DNA of 64,000 nt from the NCBI RefSeq assembly GCF_007096635.1, contig NZ_VKAA01000005.1:62001-126000 (forward strand), given 5' to 3'. Shown in pieces: positions 25,037 through 32,743 of this stretch (position 1 is the first letter of the stretch; the number at the start of each line of letters is the position of its first letter). Origin of the DNA: Mycolicibacterium sp. 018/SC-01/001. GTDB taxonomy: Bacteria > Actinomycetota > Actinomycetes > Mycobacteriales > Mycobacteriaceae. Made by a program: the position numbers and the translations under genes. The notes beneath the pieces are model-generated. The model saw only the letters and a list, made by a program, of their open reading frames with translations, was not told where the DNA came from and made no database searches.

Positions 25037-26164
25037 GTGCACTCGCAGCCGTTGATCGACGCCATCGCCGAGGCCGAGGCGCTCGTCGCCGCCGCCCCGT
25101 TCATCGAATCCGAGGCCGACCTCCTCGAAGGTCTGCAGTACTTCGCCGGGTGCGTGGCGGCGTGCATGCACGTGGCATTCGACTACGACCGCGATCATCC
25201 GTTCCTGCACAGCGGAACCGGTCCGTTCACCAAGATGGGGCTCGATAATCCGGACACGCTGTACTTCGGCACCCGGGTGGTGCCGGGTCGTGAGTACGTC
25301 GTGACCGGTCGCCGCGGCACCACGACAGATCTCAGCTTCCAGATGCTCGGTGGCGAGTACACCGACGACAACGTCCCGGACAGCGAAACGGCGTTCGACG
25401 ACCGAGAACTCGACATCGCCCCCGACGGGACCTTCGAGTGGCGGGTGACCCCGAAGTCACCCGCTCAGTTGGTGATTCGCGAGGTCTACAACGACTGGTC
25501 CGCGCAGCGCGGCACGCTGGCCATCGCCCGCACCGACACTGCGGGCACAGCGCCGCCGCCGCTCAGCGCGGAACTGATCGAGAAGCGCTTCGCGGTCGCG
25601 GGCAAGCAGCTGGTGCAGCGGGTGAAGACCTGGCTGCAGTTCCCGCAGTGGTTCTACGACACACTGCCGGTGAACACGATGGTCCCGCCACGGCTCACCC
25701 CGGGTGGGCTGGCCACCCAGTATTCGTCGGTGGGTCACTTCGACCTGGCTCCCGATCAGGCCATGGTGATCACCGTTCCGGTCTCCGATGCGCCCTACAT
25801 GGGCTTCCAGCTGGGCAGCCTGTGGTACATCTCGCTGGACTACATCAACCACCAGACCTCGCTGAACGGGACACAGGCGCAGGCGGATCCGGACGGAATG
25901 ATCCGCATCGTCGTCTCCGACACCAACCCCGGCGTGACGAACTGGGTCGAGACGTTGGGGCATCGGAAGGGCTATCTGCAATTCCGGTGGCAGCGGGTGT
26001 CCCGGCAGATGACCGAGGCGGACGGTCCGACGGTGGCGGTGATGGACATCGGCGACGTGCCCGACGCGCTGCCGTACCACCGCGACAACGTGATCTCCCC
26101 GGACGACTGGCGGTCGCGAATCGCACTGCGTCAGAAGCAAATCGGCTACAGGATGGTGGGCTGA
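25037..26164 (+). CDS. Sterol-cluster protein of DUF1214 type (Rv3531c-like)
   Basis: A 375-residue protein. GTG 25037 (VHSQPLIDAI) is chosen because it lies just after the KstR operator and a -10-like element; there is no ribosome site, so a leaderless message is likely. The frame continues upstream, but only antisense to the IclR gene. The central and C-terminal parts (GFQLGSLWYISLDYINHQTSLNG, GVTNWVETLGHRKGYLQFRWQ) recall DUF1214 proteins. It corresponds to Rv3531c, a conserved gene of the KstR regulon with no known activity. It starts an operon with the SDR and sulfotransferase-like genes. Confidence 0.8.
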   Translation: MHSQPLIDAIAEAEALVAAAPFIESEADLLEGLQYFAGCVAACMHVAFDYDRDHPFLHSGTGPFTKMGLDNPDTLYFGTRVVPGREYVVTGRRGTTTDLSFQMLGGEYTDDNVPDSETAFDDRELDIAPDGTFEWRVTPKSPAQLVIREVYNDWSAQRGTLAIARTDTAGTAPPPLSAELIEKRFAVAGKQLVQRVKTWLQFPQWFYDTLPVNTMVPPRLTPGGLATQYSSVGHFDLAPDQAMVITVPVSDAPYMGFQLGSLWYISLDYINHQTSLNGTQAQADPDGMIRIVVSDTNPGVTNWVETLGHRKGYLQFRWQRVSRQMTEADGPTVAVMDIGDVPDALPYHRDNVISPDDWRSRIALRQKQIGYRMVG

Positions 26165-26165
26165 C

Positions 26166-26945
26166 ATGGGTATGCTCGAGAACAAGGTCGTCCTGATCAG
26201 CGGCGTCGGCCCGGCGTTGGGTACCACGCTCGCGCGCCGATGTGCCCTGGAAGGGGCCGATCTGGTTCTGGCTGCGCGCACCGTCGAACGGCTCGAGGGC
26301 GTCGCCACCGAGATCGACCGGATCGGGCGGCGCGCGGTGTCGGTCGGCACCGACATCACCGACGAGGCGCAGGTGAGCAACCTGGTCGAGAAGTCGCTCG
26401 AAGCATACGGGCGGGTGGACGTGCTGATCAACAACGCGTTCAAGGTCCCGTCGATGAAGCCGCTGGCCAAGACCAGCTTCGACCACATCCGCGAGACGTT
26501 CGAGCTGACGGTGCTGGGGGCGCTGCGGCTGATCCAGGGGTTGACACCGACGCTTGCTGAGGTCAACGGCTCTGTGGTGAACGTGAATTCGATGGTGGTC
26601 CGGCACTCCGATCCCAAGCAGGGCGCCTACAAGATGGCCAAGTCGGCGCTGCTGGCGATGTCGCAATCATTGGCGAGTGAACTGGGTGACCAGGGAATCC
26701 GGGTCAATTCCGTGCTGCCGGGCTACATCTGGGGCGGTACCCTGCAGGGTTACTTCGAGCATCAGGCCGGCAAGTACGGTACGACCGTCGACGAGATCTA
26801 CAAGGCGGCCGCGGTCAACTCCGACCTCAAGCGGCTGCCCACCGAGGACGAGGTGGCCTCAGCGATCCTGTTCATGGCCAGCGATCTGTCCAGTGGCATC
26901 ACCGGTCAGGCGCTGGACGTCAACTGCGGGGAGTACAAGGCGTGA
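26166..26945 (+). CDS. Short-chain dehydrogenase/reductase (Rv3530c-like)
   Basis: A 259-residue classical SDR. The cofactor motif is SGVGPALG (residues ~13-20, a variant of TGxxxGxG), followed by NNAF in place of NNAG and the active-site Ser and YKMAK (Y-x3-K) around residues 145-162. It probably oxidises or reduces a hydroxyl or keto group on a steroid intermediate with NAD(H). It sits between the DUF1214-like and sulfotransferase-like genes with 1-4 base spacing or overlap, the order of Rv3531c-Rv3530c-Rv3529c. The exact substrate is not known. Confidence 0.87.
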   Translation: MGMLENKVVLISGVGPALGTTLARRCALEGADLVLAARTVERLEGVATEIDRIGRRAVSVGTDITDEAQVSNLVEKSLEAYGRVDVLINNAFKVPSMKPLAKTSFDHIRETFELTVLGALRLIQGLTPTLAEVNGSVVNVNSMVVRHSDPKQGAYKMAKSALLAMSQSLASELGDQGIRVNSVLPGYIWGGTLQGYFEHQAGKYGTTVDEIYKAAAVNSDLKRLPTEDEVASAILFMASDLSSGITGQALDVNCGEYKA

Positions 26946-28090
26946 GTTCAGCCCGAACAGATGTCGGCACCGTCGAGGACCTGCATGCTTCGGCGGTGAA
27001 AGCCTGCGGCCTGGACGATTTCGGCTCCGATGACGACAACTACCGGGAAGCACTCGCGGTGCTGCTCGAGTCATACCAGCGTGACGCGGATCTGACCGAG
27101 CTGGGCAGCAAGATGCAGCGCTTCTTCGCGCGCAACGCACTCGTGGCACGACTGGTCTCCGAGGCGGCCTTCCGCCAGTATCCCGAACACGTCGACGTCG
27201 CGATCGAGCGGCCGATCTTCGTCACCGGCCTGCCGCGCACCGGCACCACGGTCGTGCACCGTCTGCTGGCCGCCGATCCGCGGCACCAGGGTCTCGAGCT
27301 GTGGCTCGCCGAATTCCCGCAACCCCGGCCGCCTCGCGAAACCTGGTCGCAGAACCCGGTTTTCCAGCAGTTGGACGCGCAGTTCAGCAAGGCGCACGCA
27401 GAAAACCCGGATTACACCGGTCTGCACTACATGACCGCCGATGAGGTGGAGGAGTGCTGGCAGCTGCTGCGGCAATCGCTGCATTCGGTGAGCTACGAGA
27501 CGCTGGCCCATCTTCCGACCTACTCGCAGTGGCTGGCGCGACAGGACTGGACGAAGCCGTACCAGCGGCACCGCAAGAATTTGCAGTTGATCGGGCTGAA
27601 CGATGTGGGTAAGCGGTGGGTGCTCAAGAACCCCAGCCATCTATTCGCATTGGATGCGTTGTTCGCGACCTATCCCGACGCGCTGGTGATCCAGTGTCAC
27701 CGGCCGGCGGAGACGATCATGGCGTCGATGTGCTCGCTGGCCCAGCACACCACCGAGGGGTGGTCGAACAGCTTCCACGGCAGGGTCATCGGTGAGGATT
27801 CACTGGAGACGTGGTCTCGTGGACTGCGGCTGTTCAGCGCCGAGCGCGCCAAGCACGATCCCGCGCAGTTCTACGATCTGGACTACTTTGCACTGATCAA
27901 GGATCCGGTCGCCGTGGTCGAGGACATCTATCGAGCGTTCGGTATCGAGTTCACCGACGAGGCGCGCGAGGCCGTTGCGCAGACCCATGCCAAGAGCCAG
28001 GAGGGTCCGCGCGCGCCCAAGCACACCTATTCGCTGGCCGATTACGGCTTGACCGAAGAGCAGGTTCGAGAGACCTTCGCCGGCCTGTAG
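26942..28090 (+). CDS. Sulfotransferase-family protein (Rv3529c-like)
   Basis: A 382-residue protein starting at GTG 26942, overlapping the SDR stop. RPIFVTGLPRTGTTVVHRLLAADP (~87-110) is the PAPS phosphosulfate-binding loop, and CHRPAETIMASMCSL (~252-266) fits the 3'-phosphate motif of the actinobacterial sulfotransferase_3 group. It could sulfate a sterol or lipid hydroxyl, although many family members have no proven sulfotransferase activity. It is the last gene of the KstR-controlled operon, and two hairpins follow in the intergenic region. Confidence 0.82.
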   Translation: MSSARTDVGTVEDLHASAVKACGLDDFGSDDDNYREALAVLLESYQRDADLTELGSKMQRFFARNALVARLVSEAAFRQYPEHVDVAIERPIFVTGLPRTGTTVVHRLLAADPRHQGLELWLAEFPQPRPPRETWSQNPVFQQLDAQFSKAHAENPDYTGLHYMTADEVEECWQLLRQSLHSVSYETLAHLPTYSQWLARQDWTKPYQRHRKNLQLIGLNDVGKRWVLKNPSHLFALDALFATYPDALVIQCHRPAETIMASMCSLAQHTTEGWSNSFHGRVIGEDSLETWSRGLRLFSAERAKHDPAQFYDLDYFALIKDPVAVVEDIYRAFGIEFTDEAREAVAQTHAKSQEGPRAPKHTYSLADYGLTEEQVRETFAGL

Positions 28091-28103
28091 CGCCACCTCA
28101 CCC

Positions 28104-28125
28104 CGCCCAAACCGACGATTGGGCG
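28104..28125 (+). terminator. Hairpin after the sulfotransferase-like gene
   Basis: CGCCCAA (28104-28110) pairs with TTGGGCG (28119-28125) around an 8-base loop, 14 bases past the stop codon. It is a short stem without a U-tract. Confidence 0.5.
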
Positions 28126-28265
28126 CATTCTTTCGAGAAGATCACGCCATTTCGTCGTGTTCGGTACGGGCGCACGGCCGGCCGCCGGCCAGTCGGGGTG
28201 AGGGCGATGAACCCCCATCTGCGTTGCCCAGCTCGACGTAATGGTGCGAATCACTCGCACGAACC

Positions 28266-28287
28266 CGCCCAAACGTTGGTTTGGGCG
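28266..28287 (-). terminator. Hairpin after the kshA operon (minus strand)
   Basis: CGCCCAAAC (28266-28274) pairs perfectly with GTTTGGGCG (28279-28287) around the loop GTTG. It lies 20 bases beyond the minus-strand stop at 28307. The arms resemble those of the hairpin at 28104-28125, so each convergent operon appears to have its own related terminator. Confidence 0.6.
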
Positions 28288-28306
28288 TAGTGGGGGGTGG
28301 GGGCAG

Positions 28307-28762
28307 TTAACCGTCGCCGGGGGAGGGCGCGCTCGAGTACTCCTCGAGGCACCCCTCGGCCACGGCGTGGCGGATGCTGTCGGCCAATCGCGGGCATGCC
28401 CGCTCGCGGGCGGGATCTCCTCCCGCAGCGCGGATCTCGGCGAAGTGCGCGCAGCGCTGTGTCGCCTCGGTCGTCCACTGCACCGACGTGTGCGCGGGAC
28501 CCAGCTTCTTCACCCGCACCGCGACATGGCAGAAGCGGCAGTCGACGGAGGCCAGGCCTGCGTTCAGATAGCGCTCACGATCGGCCTGACTGCTCGCCCG
28601 CACAGCGGCCGCGCGGTCCGGATCCGACGCGAAATCCGGTGCCTTACCCCAGTTCTTCGAGCCGGTACCCGACACGTCGCCGTGACCGTGCTCCTCGTCG
28701 TCGTGCCCGTGCAGCAGCAACATCGACTTCGCGAGGCGATCCACATCCGGAGTGTCTGTCAC
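28307..28762 (-). CDS. Small Rv3527-like protein downstream of kshA
   Basis: A 151-residue protein starting at GTG 28762, overlapping the kshA stop by 4 bases (GTGA). It has a His/Asp-rich stretch (LLLHGHDDEEHGHGD, ~16-30), a CxxC pair in DCRFCHVAV (~74-82), and two more Cys in QRCAHF and RACPRL, so metal binding is plausible. No catalytic family is evident. In M. tuberculosis Rv3527 follows kshA in the same way. Coupling to kshA suggests a helper role for the oxygenase, which is inference. Confidence 0.72.
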   Translation of the reverse strand: MTDTPDVDRLAKSMLLLHGHDDEEHGHGDVSGTGSKNWGKAPDFASDPDRAAAVRASSQADRERYLNAGLASVDCRFCHVAVRVKKLGPAHTSVQWTTEATQRCAHFAEIRAAGGDPARERACPRLADSIRHAVAEGCLEEYSSAPSPGDG

Positions 28763-29910
28763 GTCGACTGCTTCTCGGCGTCCCGTGCTTTCAGGTTCTC
28801 CTCGACCTCGACGTTCCACTTCTGCACCGCAGCCGTGGTGTCGACCTCCATCTCGAAGCGGTCGGTCATGTCGGGCGTGACATCGGCGACGTCGACGTAG
28901 AACTGCTGATACCAGCGGCGCATCTGGTACACGGCGCCGTCTTCCTCGACCAGCAGCGGGTTGTCGATGCGGGTCTTGTGCTTCCAGATCTCGACGTCCT
29001 GCAGGAACCCCTTGCTGACACCGTCGGTGAACGCGTCGGCCAGCTTCTCGGTGGTCTTGTCGTCCAGGCCTTTCGGCTTCTCGACGATGACACCCCACTG
29101 CAGCATGAAGGAGTCCTGGGTGACCGGGTAGTGGCAGTTGATCAGGATGGACTCGGCCTTGAAGTCCCCGTAGGTGTTGTGGAGCCAGTTGATCATGAAC
29201 GACGGTCCGAAATAACTCGCCTCGGAGTCGAGCTTGGCCTCCCCGTAGGCGGTGCCCATGTCGTTGATGTCGGGCCGTCCGACGTTGTGCAGGTACTGCG
29301 ACGCGATGTGACCTTCGAACACGTTCTTGAAATACGTCGGAAGGCCGAAGTGGATGTAGAAGAAGTGCGCCATGTCGGTGACGTTGTCGATGATCTCGCG
29401 GCAGTTGCTGCCCTCGATGAGCATCGAGTTCCACTTCCAGTCGGTCCACTCGCCGCTCGCCCATTCGGGGATCTCGGGGATGCGGACTTCCTCCTGCGGT
29501 GGGTTGCCCTCGTGGTCGTGCCAGACGAACAGCAGGCCGCCGCGCACGTCGGTGTGCCAGGCGCGGGTGCGGGCCAGCCGTGGCGTGCGTTTGGCGTAGG
29601 GGACGAGCTTGCACCTGCCGTCGCCGCCCCACCGCCAGTCGTGGAACGGGCACGCCACCTCGTCGCCCTTGATGGTGCCCTGGGCCAGATTGCCGCCCAT
29701 GTGGCGGCAGTAGCCGTCGAGGATCTTCACCTCACCCGCGGAGTCGGCAAAGACGACCACCATGGTGCCGAAGATCTCGATGCCGTGCGGCTTGCCGTCG
29801 AGGTAGTTCTCGACCGGTCCCAGGCAGTGCCAGCCGCGCGCGAAGCGGTCGGGCAGCGTGCCGGTGTCGATCTCGCGAATGCTCGCGGTTCCCGCCGTGT
29901 CGGTGCTCAC
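28759..29910 (-). CDS. kshA: 3-ketosteroid 9alpha-hydroxylase, oxygenase component
   Basis: A 383-residue Rieske non-heme iron oxygenase that hydroxylates C9 of 3-ketosteroids; combined with KstD this leads to ring B opening. It needs a reductase, KshB, which is not in this window. The Rieske ligands are C68/H70 and C87/H90 (CRHMGG...CPFH); the mononuclear iron ligands lie in DNVTDMAHFFYIHFG (H182, H187). It is very close to Rv3526. GTG 29910 is favoured by GGGGAGG 6-7 bases upstream and by alignment with the Rv3526 start. ATG 29925, 8 bases after a -10-like TAATTC, would be a leaderless alternative. Confidence 0.95.
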   Translation of the reverse strand: MSTDTAGTASIREIDTGTLPDRFARGWHCLGPVENYLDGKPHGIEIFGTMVVVFADSAGEVKILDGYCRHMGGNLAQGTIKGDEVACPFHDWRWGGDGRCKLVPYAKRTPRLARTRAWHTDVRGGLLFVWHDHEGNPPQEEVRIPEIPEWASGEWTDWKWNSMLIEGSNCREIIDNVTDMAHFFYIHFGLPTYFKNVFEGHIASQYLHNVGRPDINDMGTAYGEAKLDSEASYFGPSFMINWLHNTYGDFKAESILINCHYPVTQDSFMLQWGVIVEKPKGLDDKTTEKLADAFTDGVSKGFLQDVEIWKHKTRIDNPLLVEEDGAVYQMRRWYQQFYVDVADVTPDMTDRFEMEVDTTAAVQKWNVEVEENLKARDAEKQST

Positions 29911-29937
29911 CTGGGGCCTCCCCATTCCTACTCGAAT

Positions 29938-29951
29938 TAGAACACGTTACA
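29938..29951. promoter_or_regulatory. KstR operator upstream of kshA
   Basis: TAGAACACGTTACA is an exact consensus match, 28 bases upstream of the preferred kshA start. On the minus strand the overlapping TAATTC could be the -10. Confidence 0.9.
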
Positions 29952-30059
29952 GTTTTCGGCCGTCGTTCCGCAATCGACCGGCGTTCACCGGCGCACAACG
30001 TTGCGCATCTCACGTCGAACGTGCGGGAATCCCGCTGGCCAGGCGACACCCCGGCCCAT

Positions 30060-30082
30060 ATAGTGCACATCGTGTCCACTAT
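30060..30082. promoter_or_regulatory. Palindromic operator and -10 overlapping the MFS start
   Basis: The arms ATAGTGCACA (30060-30069) and TGTCCACTAT (30073-30082) are complementary at 9 of 10 positions around a 3-base centre. TATAGT at 30059-30064 fits a -10 element with the GTG start 7 bases later, so the message is probably leaderless and a repressor here would block initiation directly. The TetR gene downstream of the transporter is the likely repressor. Confidence 0.65.
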
Positions 30083-31277
30083 TACTCGGCCAGCCGAACC
30101 GATTGCCCGCACCCGCCAGTGGGTGGCGGTCGCCGCGGCGGCGTTCGCGATCGCGTGGGGTGGTAACGAGTTCACGCCGCTGCTGGTCATGTACCGCTCC
30201 GCGGAGGGTTTCTCGGGGCTGACGGTCGACCTGCTGTTGTTCGCCTACGTGCTCGGAATCGTCCCCGCGCTGCTGGTCGGCGGACCGTTGTCGGATCGCT
30301 TCGGCCGCCGGCCGTTGATGATCCCCGCGCCGCTGCTCGCCGCGGCCGGCAGCCTGGTCCTGGCCGCCGGAGCCGACTCCGCCGCGATCCTGGTCGTCGG
30401 CCGGGTGCTCAGCGGTCTGGCGCTCGGCCTGGCGATGGCCGTCGGTGGCAGCTGGCTCAAAGAATTGTCCGCACCGCCCTATGGCGACGGCTCCTCCGGC
30501 GCCCGGCGCGCGGCCATGAGCCTGACGGCCGGTTTCGGGTTGGGTGCGGCCGCGGCGGGCGTGCTCGCGCAGTGGGGTCCCGCGCCGACTGCCCTCTCCT
30601 ATGCCTGCAATGCGGCCTTGGCGCTGGCCGCAGCGGCCGCGCTGGTCACCGCGCCCGAGACGCGCGCGCGTCACGATGCTGCGGGCTCGTGGTGGGCTGA
30701 TCTGGCCATCCCGGTGGCGGCCCGGCGCCGCTTCTTGCTCGTCGTGGTGCCGATCGCGCCGTGGGTCTTCGGGGCCGCAGGATCGGCGTATGCGGTGCTG
30801 CCCGCTCTGCTGACCGAGCGTGTCGCCCACGCACCGATCGCGTTTTCGGCGTTGCTGTGCGTCGTGGCACTCGGGGTCGGATTCGGCGTGCAGCAGGCCG
30901 GTCGGGCGCTCGGCGCGGACGGCCCGCGCGGCGTGGTGATCGCACTGCTGCTGTTGGTGGCCGGCATGGTGTGCGCCGCGTGGGCGGCCGCCGCGCTGAC
31001 GGTGACGACCGCGCTGATCGCCGCGGCGGTGCTGGGTGGGGGATACGGCATGGCGCTGCTGGCGGGCCTTCAGGAGGTGCAACGGCTCGCCGGGCCCGAC
31101 GACCTCGCGGGCATGACGGCGATCTTCTACAGCCTGAGCTATCTCGGCTTCGGCGTCCCCGCGGTGCTGTCAGTGCTGAATGGGGTCGGGGTGTCCTACG
31201 CCGTGATGTTCGGCGCGGGCGCGGTGCTGGCCGCCGGCTGCCTCGTCCCGGTGATGCGGGGTATCCGGCGGCCCTAG
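30072..31277 (+). CDS. Major facilitator superfamily transporter
   Basis: A 401-residue protein with twelve predicted helices. GGPLSDRFGRRPLM (~68-81) is the MFS motif A between helices 2 and 3. GTG 30072 is chosen because it lies 7 bases after a -10-like TATAGT; the frame is open to 30021. Its closest likeness is to drug-efflux MFS proteins of actinobacteria. A TetR gene follows 9 bases downstream, and a palindrome overlaps the start, making an autoregulated efflux pair. It sits inside the sterol cluster, but no KstR site controls it directly; the kshA operator lies about 120 bases upstream. Substrate unknown. Confidence 0.8.
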   Translation: MSTITRPAEPIARTRQWVAVAAAAFAIAWGGNEFTPLLVMYRSAEGFSGLTVDLLLFAYVLGIVPALLVGGPLSDRFGRRPLMIPAPLLAAAGSLVLAAGADSAAILVVGRVLSGLALGLAMAVGGSWLKELSAPPYGDGSSGARRAAMSLTAGFGLGAAAAGVLAQWGPAPTALSYACNAALALAAAAALVTAPETRARHDAAGSWWADLAIPVAARRRFLLVVVPIAPWVFGAAGSAYAVLPALLTERVAHAPIAFSALLCVVALGVGFGVQQAGRALGADGPRGVVIALLLLVAGMVCAAWAAAALTVTTALIAAAVLGGGYGMALLAGLQEVQRLAGPDDLAGMTAIFYSLSYLGFGVPAVLSVLNGVGVSYAVMFGAGAVLAAGCLVPVMRGIRRP

Positions 31278-31286
31278 GGTTGACCC

Positions 31287-31862
31287 ATGGCCAACCGCCG
31301 CGGACGTCCTCGCAGTGAGGCAGTGCGCGGCGCCATCCTCACTGCGGCAGCCGAACTGGCGGCCGAGGGCGGCCCGGGCGCGGCAACCATCGACGCGATC
31401 GCTCGACGTGCCGAGGTCAGCCGCACCACGATCTACAAGTGGTGGCCGTCGGCCCCGGCGATCGTGCTCGAGGGCCTGTTGGACTCCGTGCGCGAGTCGA
31501 TCGTGCGACCGCCCGGCAGCAGCACGGTCGAGGCGCTGGTCCACCACGTCAGCGCGCTCAACGCGATTCTGGCCGACGCCGGCGTCGGCGCTCTGCTACG
31601 CAACGTGATCGCGGCGGCCGCAGGTGATCCCGCGATTCAAGCGGCCCTGCTGACCCAGTGGATAGAACCGCGGCGCGCCGCCGTGGTGGACGCGCTGATC
31701 GATGCCGTCGCTGCCGGCGAAATTCCTGCCGACACCGACATCGAGGTCGTGGTCGATGCGCTCGTGTCACCGCCCTACTACCGGCTGGTGTTCGGGATGC
31801 CGCCGCTCTCCGAGAGCGGAGTGCGGGCGCTGGTCGACGCGGTGTGGACGGGCTGCTCCTAG
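31287..31862 (+). CDS. TetR-family transcriptional repressor
   Basis: A 191-residue regulator. The N-terminal helix-turn-helix (AILTAAAELAAEGGPGAATIDAIARRAEVSRTTIYKWWPS, ~16-55) is classical TetR, and the C-terminal domain is of the TetR_C_16-like type. It follows the MFS gene at 9 bases and probably represses it through the palindrome at 30060-30082. It converges on the LLM oxidoreductase gene with a 4-base overlap of the ends. Confidence 0.87.
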   Translation: MANRRGRPRSEAVRGAILTAAAELAAEGGPGAATIDAIARRAEVSRTTIYKWWPSAPAIVLEGLLDSVRESIVRPPGSSTVEALVHHVSALNAILADAGVGALLRNVIAAAAGDPAIQAALLTQWIEPRRAAVVDALIDAVAAGEIPADTDIEVVVDALVSPPYYRLVFGMPPLSESGVRALVDAVWTGCS

Positions 31863-32743
31863 CGGTCCTGCCACCCCGAGTGGATGTAGGTGTCCGCGAA
31901 GCGCTTCAGCGAGTCCTTCTTCTGTTCGATCGGGGCGTCGAAGCCCAACCCGTCGAACACCCAGGGGATCACGATGTTGTCGGTGACGCCGGCCTCGGCG
32001 AGTTCCCGGTGCCCGTCGACGCCGAACTTGTCGATGCACACGGCCTGGTACTCGAATGGACCGTCAGCACGGTCATATTCGGCGCGCAGCGCCTCGATCT
32101 TGCCGATGGTCTCGGCTAGCTCGGCACCCGTCATCATCGCGCTGGTCCAGCCGTCCCCGACGCGTGCCGCACGTTTGAGCGCGACGTCGGTGTGGCCGCC
32201 GACGTAGAACGGCACCGGCTCGCTGGGCGCGGGGCTCATCTGCAGTCGGTCGAAGTCGTAGAACTCGCCGTGGAACTCGACCATGCCGCCGCCCAGCACC
32301 AGCTTGATGACGTCGATCATCTCGTCGACGCGCTTACCGCGCTTGGCGAAGGGCACGCCGCACCACTCGAATTCCTCAGGCGCCCAGCCGATTCCCACCC
32401 CGAATCCGAACCGGTTACCCGTCAGGTTCGCCACCGAGCCGACCTGGCGGGCCAGCAGCAGAGGGTTGCGCGAGCCCAGCTTCATCACGTTGGTGTAGAA
32501 CCGCAGCGTCGACGTCACAGCGCCCAGCGTGCCCGCGAGGATCAACGGGTCGACCCAGGGCGAGTTCTCGTCGAACATCCGCTTGCCGTCGGCGGTGTAG
32601 GGATAGTCGACGGACTGCTTCTCGAAGTAGAAGATCGAGTCCGGCAGCGCGATGTTGTCGAAGCCCAGTTCCTCGGCCGTCTTCGCGATGTCGATCAGCT
32701 GGTCGAGCGGGCTGAACGCGATGCTGACCGTGTACTTCATCAT
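31859..32743 (-). CDS. LLM-class F420/flavin-dependent oxidoreductase
   Basis: A 294-residue TIM-barrel protein of the luciferase-like monooxygenase family, in the F420-dependent group (MKYTVSIAFSPLDQLIDIAKTAEELGFDNIALPDS; RQVGSVANLTGNRFGFGVGIGWAPEEFEW; PFYVGGHTDVALKRAARVGDGW). The start ATG 32743 lies in an ATGA overlap with the ltp3 stop; a second ATG follows at once. It is the last gene of the KstR-controlled DUF35-ltp4-ltp3 operon, so a steroid side-chain intermediate is a likely substrate. It is not the Rv3520c counterpart, which is the other LLM gene at 36037. Confidence 0.83.
   Translation of the reverse strand: MMKYTVSIAFSPLDQLIDIAKTAEELGFDNIALPDSIFYFEKQSVDYPYTADGKRMFDENSPWVDPLILAGTLGAVTSTLRFYTNVMKLGSRNPLLLARQVGSVANLTGNRFGFGVGIGWAPEEFEWCGVPFAKRGKRVDEMIDVIKLVLGGGMVEFHGEFYDFDRLQMSPAPSEPVPFYVGGHTDVALKRAARVGDGWTSAMMTGAELAETIGKIEALRAEYDRADGPFEYQAVCIDKFGVDGHRELAEAGVTDNIVIPWVFDGLGFDAPIEQKKDSLKRFADTYIHSGWQDR

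Noticed and set aside
25011..25166. N-terminal extension of the IclR regulator
   Set aside because: It is antisense to the start of the divergent gene and crosses the KstR operator; the winged-helix domain begins only after residue 70 of that frame.
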